In this document: piece after piece, positions 40,305 to 49,661 of the stretch
Layout: the number at the start of each line of letters is the position of its first letter
How positions within the stretch are numbered: the stretch's first letter is position 1
Assembly: GCF_017515565.1 (NCBI RefSeq)
Contig: NZ_JAFWFN010000049.1
Span: 1 to 64,000, forward strand
From: Halomonas sp.
Lineage (GTDB): Bacteria > Pseudomonadota > Gammaproteobacteria > Pseudomonadales > Halomonadaceae
Direction of reading: 5' to 3'
Length of the DNA stretch: 64,000 nt
The notes under the pieces: generated by a model
Databases searched by the model: none
The model's input: the letters and a program-made list of their open reading frames with translations, nothing else
What the model was told of the DNA's origin: nothing
Made by a program: the position numbers and the translations under genes

Positions 40305-40350
40305 TATGTATCAGCCATGCCCACGGTTACTGCCATACATGGAATCATCA

Positions 40351-42093
40351 ATGAGCCACACCGTTACGCTGCAACAGCTGGAATCCTTCTTATGGGAAGC
40401 CGCCGATATTCTACGCGGCAATATGGATGCGTCCGAGTACAAGGATTACATCTTCGGCATGATGTTCTTGAAGCGTCTGTCGGATGCCTTCGAGGAAGCT
40501 CAAGAGTCAGTGGTTGCGTACTACCTCAGCAAAGGCAAAAGCGAAGCCCAGGCGCGTGAGCTGGCCGATGATGAGGACGAGTACGACAAAACCTTCTACA
40601 TCCCGCCGGTTGCGCGCTGGGGTGCGATCAAAGACCTGAAGCACGACATTGGCGCGGAGCTGAACAAGGCCACCGAAGCGATTGAAGAGCACAACGCCAC
40701 GCTGGAAGGCGTGCTGGTGTCTATCGACTTCAACATCAAGAACAAGCTCTCTGATAAGAAGTTGCGGGATCTGCTCAGCCATTTCAGCCGCTACCGATTA
40801 CGCAACCAGGATTTCGAGCGGCCTGACCTGCTAGGCACGGCCTATGAATACCTGATCAAGATGTTCGCCGACAGCGCCGGTAAAAAAGGCGGCGAGTTCT
40901 ATACGCCTTCTGAAGTGGTGCAGCTGCTGGTATCGCTGCTCAAGCCCCACGCGGGCATGCGCATATACGACCCCACGGCGGGGTCGGGTGGGATGTTGGT
41001 GCAAACCCGCAATCACCTAGCTACCAATGGCGAGAACCCGGCCAACTTATCGCTGTTTGGCCAAGAGATGAATCTGAACACCTGGGCCATCTGCAAGATG
41101 AACATGTTCTTGCACGGTGTTTACAGCGCCGATATTCGCAAGGGCGACACGCTAGGCGACCCGCAGCACACCCAAGGCGGTGAGCTGATGACCTTCGACC
41201 GGGTACTGGCCAATCCACCGTTCAGCTTGAAGAAGTGGGGCAAGGAAGAAGCCGATAACGACGCCTATGGCCGCTACCCCTACGGCACGCCGCCGAAAGA
41301 TTCCGGCGACCTGGCCTTTGTGCAGCACATGATCGCCAGCCTAAATGCCGAAGGCATGATGGGCGTGGTGATGCCCCACGGTGTGCTGTTCCGGGGGGCC
41401 AGTGAAAAAGCCATCCGTCAGGGCATTCTTCAAGACGACCTGCTGGAAGCCGTGATTGGCCTGCCCCCGGCACTGTTCTATGGCACCGGCATTCCCGCCA
41501 GCCTGTTGATCATCAACAAGCAGAAACCAGCCGAACGTAAAGGCAAGGTGCTGTTTATCAACAGCGAGCTGGAATATGAGGAAGGCAAGAACCAGAACAA
41601 GCTGCGTCCGCAGGATATCGAGAAGATCGTCGCTACTTTTGACGATTACGCCGAGATCAAACGCTACTCCAAGGTCGTCACCCTGGCGGAGATTGCCGAG
41701 AACGACTACAACCTGAATATCCGCCGCTACGCCGACACCAGCCCCCCGCCAGAAATATTTGATGTGCGTGCCATCCTCCACGGCGGCATCCCCGTGCGGG
41801 AAGTAGAAAGAGAGTACATCCGCGAAGAAATCCTGATGGAGTTTGATGTTAGCTGCGTGTTTGATCGCCGTGATGAGGCCTACTACGACTTCAAACCTGC
41901 CATCGATAGCAAAGAGCAGCTGCGTGAGATCGTCCAGCAAGAAGCCCCCGATGCTGAAAACAACGCCACTATTATCAGCCAGCTAGAACGCTGGTGGGAT
42001 AAGTACAAAGTCTCGTTGCACGAGCTAGATACCGAAGTAGCCCAAGCAGAAGGAGTGATGAAGGAATATCTACGGGAGCTGGGATATGAGTGA
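40351..42093 (+). CDS. hsdM: Type I restriction-modification methyltransferase subunit HsdM
   Basis: Adenine-N6 methyltransferase subunit. 580 residues from the ATG at 40351 ([23 protein letters not shown]), the family N-terminus. A 56-residue upstream extension of the frame is unlike it and is left out. The SAM-binding motif DPTAGSGG starts at D207, and the catalytic NPPF is at 288-291. The C-terminal helical region is normal. It overlaps hsdS by eight bases (ATGAGTGA), so the two are coupled. Confidence 0.95.
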   Translation: MSHTVTLQQLESFLWEAADILRGNMDASEYKDYIFGMMFLKRLSDAFEEAQESVVAYYLSKGKSEAQARELADDEDEYDKTFYIPPVARWGAIKDLKHDIGAELNKATEAIEEHNATLEGVLVSIDFNIKNKLSDKKLRDLLSHFSRYRLRNQDFERPDLLGTAYEYLIKMFADSAGKKGGEFYTPSEVVQLLVSLLKPHAGMRIYDPTAGSGGMLVQTRNHLATNGENPANLSLFGQEMNLNTWAICKMNMFLHGVYSADIRKGDTLGDPQHTQGGELMTFDRVLANPPFSLKKWGKEEADNDAYGRYPYGTPPKDSGDLAFVQHMIASLNAEGMMGVVMPHGVLFRGASEKAIRQGILQDDLLEAVIGLPPALFYGTGIPASLLIINKQKPAERKGKVLFINSELEYEEGKNQNKLRPQDIEKIVATFDDYAEIKRYSKVVTLAEIAENDYNLNIRRYADTSPPPEIFDVRAILHGGIPVREVEREYIREEILMEFDVSCVFDRRDEAYYDFKPAIDSKEQLREIVQQEAPDAENNATIISQLERWWDKYKVSLHELDTEVAQAEGVMKEYLRELGYE

Positions 42094-43390
42094 TCAAATT
42101 CCTGAAGGATGGACTAGAACAAAGTTTCAGGACATTGCTGGCTTAGTAAAAGGCTTAACATATTCCACGGGAGACTATGCCTCTAAAGATGCTGGGCATC
42201 CGTTTATTACGCTAAAGTGCATTCAAAAAAATGGTGGATTCTCACCGCGAGGCCTTAAATATTATTCGGGAAAATACAAGGAAAGCCAAATAGTTAAGGC
42301 AGGAGATGTAGTATTCGCGAACACTGACCTTACGCGAGATGGTGATGTAGTCGGTAGCCCCCTTTTGGTTCCATTCATACCCAGTGACAAGCCTGCGTTA
42401 ATATCTATGGATTTGTCCAAAGTTGTTCCTAAAAATCATCAAAATGGTGATTTTATCTACTTTTGGCTACAGATGGATGAAGTGAAACGGCAGATGATAA
42501 ATTTGTCTGCTGGCTCAACGGTACTTCATCTGAATACCCACGACGTACCTTATTTACGCCTAGCCGCCCCCCCAATATCCGAACAGAAAAAAATCGCCGC
42601 CATCCTTTCATCTGTCGATGAGGTGATTGAAAAAACACGCGCCCAGATCGACAAGCTGAAAGACCTGAAAACCGGCATGATGCAGGAGCTGCTGACTAAG
42701 GGTATTGGGCATACAGAATTCAAAGATACGCTTATTGGACACATGCCAATGTCTTGGAGCTTTACGGAATTAGGAAAAGTGTTAATTGGTATTGACTCTG
42801 GATGGAGCCCCAGCTGCATGGAAGTAAAGCCAGGCACCGGTGAATGGGGCGTACTTAAAGTCAGCGCTGTTACACGTGGAGAGTTTTTAGAAAATCAATC
42901 CAAAGCTTTACCAAGGCATTTATCACCCCGAGAAAAAATTAAGGTGAATAAAGGTGATTTACTTTTGACACGTGCAAATGGAGTTGCAGATTTAGTGGGT
43001 AAATGTGTGATTGTAAGCAGAGAGCCTCAAGCAAAGCTAATGATGTCTGATAAAATCCTGCGCCTGAAACCAACTAAAATGCTATTTAATGAATTTCTTT
43101 TGCATGTTTTTAACTCAAGTTCAACCAGAAAACAGATCGAACTATGTTGGGGAGGCTCAAGTGGTCAAAAAAACATTAGCCAATCAGATATTAATAGGTT
43201 CTTAATTCCGCTCCCTCCTGTTGCTGAGCAAAAGGTGATTGCAAAGTCTATTACTCAAATAGACTACTTGTTATATGACAAAAATAGAAAACTACAGTCA
43301 CTCGTAATCTCAAAAAAAGCCCTCATGCAAGACCTGCTCACCGGCATAGTCCGCGTACAAGTTGATACCCGCGAGCTAACCGACGCCTGA
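42086..43390 (+). CDS. hsdS: Type I restriction-modification specificity subunit HsdS
   Basis: DNA recognition subunit. 434 residues in two halves: a first target-recognition domain (about 1-165), a central conserved helix ([34 protein letters not shown], about 165-205), a second target-recognition domain (about 215-375), and a C-terminal conserved helix ([23 protein letters not shown] through ALMQDLLTG). The recognition domains are visibly richer in A/T than hsdM or hsdR, as is usual for exchanged specificity segments. The target sequence cannot be predicted. Confidence 0.95.
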   Translation: MSDQIPEGWTRTKFQDIAGLVKGLTYSTGDYASKDAGHPFITLKCIQKNGGFSPRGLKYYSGKYKESQIVKAGDVVFANTDLTRDGDVVGSPLLVPFIPSDKPALISMDLSKVVPKNHQNGDFIYFWLQMDEVKRQMINLSAGSTVLHLNTHDVPYLRLAAPPISEQKKIAAILSSVDEVIEKTRAQIDKLKDLKTGMMQELLTKGIGHTEFKDTLIGHMPMSWSFTELGKVLIGIDSGWSPSCMEVKPGTGEWGVLKVSAVTRGEFLENQSKALPRHLSPREKIKVNKGDLLLTRANGVADLVGKCVIVSREPQAKLMMSDKILRLKPTKMLFNEFLLHVFNSSSTRKQIELCWGGSSGQKNISQSDINRFLIPLPPVAEQKVIAKSITQIDYLLYDKNRKLQSLVISKKALMQDLLTGIVRVQVDTRELTDA

Positions 43391-43417
43391 TTTTTCTCTC
43401 CCAATTGACCCCCTGCC

Positions 43418-43459
43418 TGAGTTGACAGGTCTGTGTTTTAACCCATACTTGTCAACTCA
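43418..43459 (+). promoter_or_regulatory. Promoter within an inverted repeat before the XRE/ImmA gene
   Basis: TGAGTTGACA (43418-43427) is repeated inverted as TGTCAACTCA (43450-43459), a perfect 10-bp pair 32 bases apart centre to centre. The left arm contains a consensus -35 TTGACA (43422-43427). The -10-like CATACT (43444-43449) abuts the right arm with 16-base spacing. The gene's own XRE product is the natural candidate to bind here. Confidence 0.7.
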
Positions 43460-43484
43460 ATTCCTCGTCACTAAGGTGCCCCTC

Positions 43485-44576
43485 ATGCTGCATGATCGTT
43501 TGCATCGTGCGCGTGTCCTCAAGAACATGACCCTGCAGCAGGTGGCCGACCAGCTGGGGGACATTACCAAGCAGGCTCTGTCCAAATATGAGCAGGGCAA
43601 GGACGCGCCCAATTCCACTCGCTTAATCCAGCTCGCCGATGTGCTGGGGGTTAGCCCTGAATATTTTTTCCGCCCTGACTCCGTGGCATTAGGCACAGTC
43701 GATTTCCGCAAGCACTCCGCCTTTGGTAAACGCAAGCAGGAAGCCGTGAAAGAGCAGGTGCGCGAACATCTTGAGCGCTATTTGGCAGCGGAAAGCGTGT
43801 TCGACACTGAACCACGCCGCCGTGGCTTTACCCAATGGCATCGCCGTTTTGCGGTCGCTAACGCTGAGGAAATCGAACAGGCGGCGGAAGCGTTGCGCCA
43901 CGCCTGGAGCCTGGGGCTAAACCCGATTGCCAACCTGACCGAAACCCTGGAAGAAAACGACATCAAGGTCGTGGGCCTGCACGCCCACCAAAAGTTTGAT
44001 GGCCTGTGTGCGCTGGTCAACGGTGGCGCGGATGCGGTGATTGTGAGCAACACTGACCGCCCCGGTGAACGCCAACGCTTTAACCTCGCCCATGAGCTAG
44101 GCCACCTCGTCATGGCTATGCCTGACGCCATTCACGGCACTCGGGAAGAAGAGAACAATTGCCACCGCTTTGCCGGTGCCTTTCTGTTTCCTGCCAGCCA
44201 AGTACGCGCCATTTTCGGCGAGCACCGCAAGCGTGTGTTGTTTGACGAGTTCCTGTTGGCAAAACAAGAGTGGGGTATTTCCATTCAGGCGATTCTACGG
44301 CGGCTGCATGACCTGGGCATCATCAACCCGAACCTCTACCAAAGCACCGTCAAATACTGGTCAATGCAGGGCTACCGCACCAGTGAGCCTAACCCCTTGC
44401 CCTCAGAGACTTCTTACCGCCTGCGGCAGTTGGTATACCGGGCACTTGCGGAAGGGTTAGTGACTCCCTCTCGGGCAGCGGAATTACTTAATACCGGCCT
44501 GGGGGAAATCCAGGAGGTCATGGCCAACGGACAGACAGGTGGCGCCGCGCATGTCAGCGAAAATACTTGTCTCTGA
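43485..44576 (+). CDS. XRE-family regulator fused to ImmA/IrrE metallopeptidase
   Basis: 363 residues from the ATG at 43485 (AAGGTG upstream); an in-frame start at 43422 would run through the operator. The N-terminal helix-turn-helix spans about 5-60 (MTLQQVADQL through ITKQALSKYEQG). The C-terminal ImmA/IrrE peptidase has HELGH at 203-207 and a downstream Glu-rich EEENNCHRFAGAFLFP. In ICEBs1, ImmA cleaves a repressor. Here both domains are in one chain, as in COG2856-type proteins. It overlaps the PIN gene by 26 bases and lies between hsdS and hsdR. Confidence 0.9.
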   Translation: MLHDRLHRARVLKNMTLQQVADQLGDITKQALSKYEQGKDAPNSTRLIQLADVLGVSPEYFFRPDSVALGTVDFRKHSAFGKRKQEAVKEQVREHLERYLAAESVFDTEPRRRGFTQWHRRFAVANAEEIEQAAEALRHAWSLGLNPIANLTETLEENDIKVVGLHAHQKFDGLCALVNGGADAVIVSNTDRPGERQRFNLAHELGHLVMAMPDAIHGTREEENNCHRFAGAFLFPASQVRAIFGEHRKRVLFDEFLLAKQEWGISIQAILRRLHDLGIINPNLYQSTVKYWSMQGYRTSEPNPLPSETSYRLRQLVYRALAEGLVTPSRAAELLNTGLGEIQEVMANGQTGGAAHVSENTCL

Positions 44577-45039
44577 TACCAATATTTGGATTGATCTTCA
44601 TCGTAGTGGCCTGCTTTCAACCGTCTTTGAACTGCCCCATCACTTCGTCACCACGGATTTTGTATGGCGTGAGTTAAGGCAGCCCCCCGGCCAGCAGCTG
44701 ACGGATCTGGGGCTGAGGATAGAAGGCTTAAGTGGCGATGAGGTGGTGTCGCTTTTTGAACTTCGCCAAACCCTGGGCAACTCTTCACTGGCCGATGTGT
44801 CCTGCTATTTTCTGGCCAGAGAGCGACGCTGGCCGCTATTAACCGGTGACGGTGCGCTGCGCAAATCCGGCCAACAAGGCCAGCTTGAGGTGCGGGGTGT
44901 GCTCTGGATTTTGGACGAGCTGGAACGCCACGCCTTGCTATCGACGCAACAGCTCGCTGATGCGTTAGACAGCATGCTGAAGGCAGGTGCCCGATTACCA
45001 AAAGAGGAATGCCGTAAACGGCTGAACCGATGGCGGTAG
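44551..45039 (+). CDS. PIN-domain protein, putative toxin-type ribonuclease
   Basis: 162 residues from the ATG at 44551, overlapping the regulator gene. An N-terminal PIN segment, ILVSDTNIWIDLHRSGLL, carries the first acidic residue D9. Later acidic positions lie in FVWREL (near 44), SLADVSCYFLA (near 86) and LLTGDGALR (near 102), the usual PIN spacing. A C-terminal helical tail follows. Many PIN proteins are VapC-like toxins; the coupled XRE/ImmA protein could act as its antitoxin. Alternatively it is an effector of the RM locus. Confidence 0.8.
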   Translation: MSAKILVSDTNIWIDLHRSGLLSTVFELPHHFVTTDFVWRELRQPPGQQLTDLGLRIEGLSGDEVVSLFELRQTLGNSSLADVSCYFLARERRWPLLTGDGALRKSGQQGQLEVRGVLWILDELERHALLSTQQLADALDSMLKAGARLPKEECRKRLNRWR

Positions 45040-45080
45040 CATGCTAGGCTGAGCAAAAAGTATGACAAAGGATACTTACC

Positions 45081-48000
45081 TTGTTTCAGGATGAAGTCGA
45101 AAAGGTCGAGCTGCCTGCCATTGCCCAACTCCAGCAACTGGGGTGGCGTTATGTTCCTGGGGCCAGTTTATCCCCTGTGCTGCCTATTGACGGTGCTCCT
45201 TCTACCGGTGAGCGCGGCTACTATCGTGATGTCGTGCTGGTCAAACAGTTAGAAGCCGCATTGCGGCGCTTGAACCCCTGGATCAGTGAAGAAAACCTGC
45301 GCAAGGTTCTGCGGGAGATTACTCATCCCCATCACGCAGGCCTGATGGAGTACAACCACGCGATTTACCAGCATCTGGTCAACTACCTCTCGGTAGAGCA
45401 GGACGTGGGCAAGGGGCGAAAAGGGCAGACGGTCAAAATCATCGACTTCGACCAGCCTGACAACAACGACTTCATCTGCACCAACCAATTCAAGATTGAA
45501 GGCCTCAATCAGAACATCATCCCGGATATCGTTTGCTTCGTGAACGGCCTGCCGTTGGCAGTAATTGAGTGCAAATCGCCCTATATTGCCGATGCTCTGG
45601 CGCAAGGTATTGACCAGTTACGGCGCTACGCCAACCTGCGCTATCCCGAAGATGACGAAGGTGCCCAAAAGCTGTTCTGGTATAACCAACTGATGGTCTC
45701 CACCTGCCGCGACCACGCCAGGGTCGGTACGATTAGCTCCAGCGCCCAACATTACGGCGATTGGAAAGATGCCTACCCCTTTACCGACGGGGATATCCGC
45801 CAGTTACTCGCTTCCACTCTGGTAGAACAGCATCCACTACCTGCCGACACTGCTTACCAAGTTACCGATGTGCCTTCCCCCGCTTACCTGCTAGAAGCGC
45901 AACGTATTGCTGCGGGCCAACCGGCTCACGCAGATATCAACGCTCAAGAGCGCCTGCTGGCAGGGCTTTTCTCACCCGCTAACTTTCTCGATGTACTGCA
46001 GAACTTCACCCTGTTTGAAGCCGTGGATGGGCGCCTGATTAAAAAGATCGCCCGCTACCAGCAGTACCGCGCTGTTAACAAGGTAATTGAGCGCCTGAAA
46101 GCAGGCCGGGATCGTAAGGAAAAATCGGGGGTGGTGTGGCATACCCAAGGCTCTGGTAAGTCGCTCACCATGGTCATGCTGGCGGTGAAGATGCGCCGCG
46201 ACCCAGAACTACAGCAGTACAAGCTGGTGTTCATCACTGACCGCACACAGCTGGATAGTCAGCTCTCCGCGACGTTCCGCGATGCTCAAAATGAAACCAT
46301 TCACAATGCTGGCTCTGTTGCTCAGCTAAAAACGCTGCTGCAGCGAGATTCATCCGATATCGTCACTGCCATGGTGCAGAAATTTCAGGATGCCGAAGCC
46401 GAAGGCGATTTCAGCGACCTGAACCCCAGCGAGAAAGTGATCGTGCTGGCCGATGAAGCCCACCGCACCCAGTTCGGTAACCTCGCGGCCACCATTAACG
46501 CGGCGCTACCTAATGCGCCCAAGATTGGCTTTACCGGCACGCCGTTGCTGAAAACGCAGAAAATGAGCCAGGCGTTTGGTGGCTACATTGATCAATACAA
46601 AATTAACGAAGCCGTGGCCGATGGGGCCACGGTGCGTATTCTCTACGAAGGCCGTCAGGTGCTCACCGATGTAGTGGGCGATTCGCTGGATGCGCTTTTC
46701 GACGAGTACTTTCGTGATTACAGCGATGACGAAAAAAAAGAGATCCGCAAAAAGTACGGGGTGGAACGTGCGATACGCGAGGCACCGGCCCGTATCCGCT
46801 GGGTATGTATCGACCTGCTGAAACACTACCGCGAGCATATTCAGCCCAACGGCTTTAAGGCGATGATTGTGGTCGGTAGCCGCTATGCTGCCACGCTGTT
46901 CAAGAAAACCCTGGATGAGCTGGATGCGCCACCGTCTGAGGTAATTGTTTCCGGTAGCCACAATGACCCCGCTTACTTGGCGCAGTACACCGATAAAGCC
47001 CGCCAGAAACAGGTCATCGGCAACTTCACCAAGCCGTTAAGTGAAGACCCAACGGCTTTTTTGATCGTGAAAGATATGTTGTTGACGGGCTTTGATGCGC
47101 CTATTGCTCAAGCCATGTATATCGACCGCAACCTGAAAGATCACACGTTGATGCAGGCGATTGCGCGGGTTAACCGCACCTGTGCGTCACCTAACGGCCA
47201 GGGGGCAAAGCAGGCAGGCTTTATTGTCGATTACTACGGGCTATCTGATCAGCTGACTGAAGCGCTGGAGATGTTCAGTAACGACGACGCCGAAGGCACC
47301 TACCACAGCCTGAAAGACGAGATCCCCAAGCTGAAGGCCGCCCATACGCGGGTGGCTAAGCTATTTGCAGGGGTGAAAGAGAAGGATATTGATACCTACG
47401 TCCTGTTTCTCAAAGACGAAGACAAACGCCAGCAGTTTGAGCTGGCCTATAAAGCCTTTGCCAAGCAGATGGATATCATTCTGCCGGATACAGCGGCCAG
47501 ACCGTTTGTGCCTGACCTGAAATTCTGGGGCAAGGTGCAAAACGCGGCGAGAAACCGCTACCGCGATCCAGGCCTTAACCTGGCGGATGTAGGTGAAAAA
47601 GTTCGCAAGCTGGTGGAAGACCACATTATCAGCACGGGGGTAGACCCCAAGATCCCACCAGTGGATTTAATGGATTCCAACTTCAAGCAAACCGTGGAGC
47701 AGATAAAATCCCCGGAGTCTAAGGCGTCCGAGATTGAGAGTGCCATCAAGCATCACATTACCGTCAACCTGGAAGAAGACCCCGAGTATTACAAATCGCT
47801 CAGCCTACGCCTGCGGGATATCATCGAGAAAACGGCGGGCAAGTGGGATCAACAGCTGGAACTGCTCTCGCAGATGGTCAGCACCATTAATACCGAGCGT
47901 AAACAGGAAGCCGATGCCCTGGGGCTGAGTGAAACCGAGTTCGCGTTCTACAACATCCTGATGGCGGAAGTGACCCACCATGCCGGGGAAGATGCCATCA

Positions 48001-48233
48001 GCGAAGCGGTGCATGATGAGATCAAAGCTATCAGTCAGCACCTTGTCGATATGTTTGATGAAGCCACCCAGATCGTCGACTTCTTTGATAAGCAGGATCA
48101 GGTCAAACGTATGAAAAAAGAGATCAAGCGCGCCGTGCTGGATGGCTCCTTTGCGGATAAAGCCCTGGTCACCGTCGTGCAAGAGCGCTTTATGGAGCTG
48201 GCCAAAAACCGTTTCGGCAAAGCAACCCCATGA
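45081..48233 (+). CDS. hsdR: Type I restriction endonuclease subunit HsdR
   Basis: Translocating restriction subunit. 1050 residues. The start is TTG at 45081 after AAAGGA; the nearby ATG at 45091 is out of frame. Seen: the N-terminal PD-(D/E)xK nuclease IIPDIVCFVNG with VIECKSP (about 147-168), Walker A TQGSGKS with K360, DEAH at 458-461, GFTGTPL, and helicase motif VI region QAIARVNRTC. The C-terminal region is helical and is expected to bind HsdM. It overlaps the metallopeptidase gene by four bases. Intact. Confidence 0.95.
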   Translation: MFQDEVEKVELPAIAQLQQLGWRYVPGASLSPVLPIDGAPSTGERGYYRDVVLVKQLEAALRRLNPWISEENLRKVLREITHPHHAGLMEYNHAIYQHLVNYLSVEQDVGKGRKGQTVKIIDFDQPDNNDFICTNQFKIEGLNQNIIPDIVCFVNGLPLAVIECKSPYIADALAQGIDQLRRYANLRYPEDDEGAQKLFWYNQLMVSTCRDHARVGTISSSAQHYGDWKDAYPFTDGDIRQLLASTLVEQHPLPADTAYQVTDVPSPAYLLEAQRIAAGQPAHADINAQERLLAGLFSPANFLDVLQNFTLFEAVDGRLIKKIARYQQYRAVNKVIERLKAGRDRKEKSGVVWHTQGSGKSLTMVMLAVKMRRDPELQQYKLVFITDRTQLDSQLSATFRDAQNETIHNAGSVAQLKTLLQRDSSDIVTAMVQKFQDAEAEGDFSDLNPSEKVIVLADEAHRTQFGNLAATINAALPNAPKIGFTGTPLLKTQKMSQAFGGYIDQYKINEAVADGATVRILYEGRQVLTDVVGDSLDALFDEYFRDYSDDEKKEIRKKYGVERAIREAPARIRWVCIDLLKHYREHIQPNGFKAMIVVGSRYAATLFKKTLDELDAPPSEVIVSGSHNDPAYLAQYTDKARQKQVIGNFTKPLSEDPTAFLIVKDMLLTGFDAPIAQAMYIDRNLKDHTLMQAIARVNRTCASPNGQGAKQAGFIVDYYGLSDQLTEALEMFSNDDAEGTYHSLKDEIPKLKAAHTRVAKLFAGVKEKDIDTYVLFLKDEDKRQQFELAYKAFAKQMDIILPDTAARPFVPDLKFWGKVQNAARNRYRDPGLNLADVGEKVRKLVEDHIISTGVDPKIPPVDLMDSNFKQTVEQIKSPESKASEIESAIKHHITVNLEEDPEYYKSLSLRLRDIIEKTAGKWDQQLELLSQMVSTINTERKQEADALGLSETEFAFYNILMAEVTHHAGEDAISEAVHDEIKAISQHLVDMFDEATQIVDFFDKQDQVKRMKKEIKRAVLDGSFADKALVTVVQERFMELAKNRFGKATP

Positions 48234-48949
48234 CCGCCATGGCAAACCCAACCGAATACCGAGAGGCCTCGGGTTTTATTGCCGAAATCATCCGCACCAA
48301 TCGCCGTAAATCGGCGGATATTCGCGTGGAAGAAGGGGCGGTCTCTATCGTCGTACCCAGCGACACCCCGCTAGAAAAGATCGACCAGCTGTTGGCCAGC
48401 AAGCGGCGTTGGATCAAAGAAAAAATGGCCTTACACCAGCTGGCCGCGCCTGCCAGTAGTCGAGAGTTTGTCTCCGGTGAAGCGTTCCCCTACCTGGGGC
48501 GCAACTACCGCCTGAAGATAGAAACCGGCGCCTTTGCCCCAGTAAAGCTGCTACACGGCAGATTGTTAATAACGCTACCCAGCGGCCCGGAACGACGGCA
48601 CATGGTACGCAACGCCCTGGTGCGCTGGTACAAACGCCAAGCCGAACAAAAAATAAAAGAGAAAGTGACGCGCTTCGCCCCCGTTGTGGGGGTATCACCG
48701 ATGGGCGTAGGCATTCGCACGTTTAAATCACGCTGGGGAAGCTGCACCACCAAGGGCAAGCTGGAGTTTAACTGGCAGATCATGATGGCCCCCAACCGCA
48801 TGGTTGATTACGTCGTGATGCACGAGCTTTGCCACCTCATCCGCCACGATCACTCCCCCGAGTTTTGGAATGAGCTTGGGCGGGTGATGCCTGACTATCA
48901 GCAGTGTCGTGAGTGGTTGAGGGAGCATGCAGAGAGGGTGAGGTTTTGA
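48230..48949 (+). CDS. YgjP-type metal-dependent hydrolase (M48/DUF45)
   Basis: 239 residues, overlapping hsdR by ATGA. Signature: GIRTFKSRWGSCTTKGKLEFN, then HELCHLIRHDHSPEFW with zinc ligands H198, H202 and probably H208. This family is often coded next to type I RM genes. Its peptidase substrate is unknown. Tight coupling to hsdR suggests it works on, or with, the RM complex. Confidence 0.88.
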   Translation: MTAMANPTEYREASGFIAEIIRTNRRKSADIRVEEGAVSIVVPSDTPLEKIDQLLASKRRWIKEKMALHQLAAPASSREFVSGEAFPYLGRNYRLKIETGAFAPVKLLHGRLLITLPSGPERRHMVRNALVRWYKRQAEQKIKEKVTRFAPVVGVSPMGVGIRTFKSRWGSCTTKGKLEFNWQIMMAPNRMVDYVVMHELCHLIRHDHSPEFWNELGRVMPDYQQCREWLREHAERVRF

Positions 48950-49661
48950 TGATTTCTCAATCACCAATTGTGCCATTTTTTTTGTGTAACGACAGTGCAG
49001 CTTTCGATCCAAACCAGTCTTTTAGATGTTCTGCATGTGCGCCCGGTGAGTCCCTTCCCGGTGAATATGGGCACGTGGATAACTACCAAAACCTTTTGAT
49101 ACCTTAATACGACAGCCACAACTATTGTAGCGATCTCATGTGCTGACCTCAGAGCTTACTGCTGCTGACGGTGACGCTACCAAGCTCGTTACTGATGTTT
49201 TCGTCGTCAATCAGACCAATAGGATAAATTTTTTCCCGCCCTGCCATAGCTATCGCCCTATCTTTGAAACCAAATGTTCGCTTAAACCCTGTGTCTACTA
49301 TTGCTGGGTAAAATCAAATTGAGCCTAACCGGCCAGTCAGGTCATCTACAAAAATTGAGATAGAAAGATCCGGCTCCTGCATTCTTCACTTTGTGATCAG
49401 ATCTAAATTTGCAATATATACTGTAGCTTATTTAGCAATGACTACGATGCTAGCTTTTAAGTGCTTTCAGGCCTTCAAAAAACATTATGGATTACTTGCT
49501 TTATACGATTCCAGTCTAAAAATAATCTTTGTTATTGTTAAATTAAAGGTTCGCGGGTTTTTATTGAATTTTAATTTTTCTGTAACATGAAAACATCAGT
49601 AATAGTGCTAATTTATTATTGGGTGACTCATTATTTTTAGTAATAAAAAAGGTTATTACTA
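48950..49661. other. Gene-free, AT-rich spacer
   Basis: About 710 bases with no credible gene; several ORFs of 60-65 codons lack ribosome-binding sites and recognisable content. It becomes AT-rich after 49380. It separates the RM locus from the signalling cluster and could be an old junction of inserted DNA. Confidence 0.55.
49639..49660 (+). promoter_or_regulatory. Hairpin around the ribosome-binding site of the MCP gene
   Basis: AGTAATAA (49639-49646) pairs with TTATTACT (49653-49660). The loop is AAAAGG, the only Shine-Dalgarno-like sequence before the ATG at 49662. It is low in GC, so the fold is weak and may be temperature sensitive. Confidence 0.4.

Noticed and set aside
40183-40350. 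56-residue N-terminal extension of HsdM
   Set aside because: Unlike the family; the ATG at 40351 gives the normal HsdM N-terminus, and the region holds an inverted repeat.
41341-41940. 199-codon minus-strand ORF within hsdM
   Set aside because: Antisense shadow of a strongly supported gene; no motif.
48913-49590. Several 60-65-codon ORFs after the metallopeptidase gene
   Set aside because: No ribosome-binding sites, low-complexity or Cys/Phe-rich composition, and no resemblance to known proteins.
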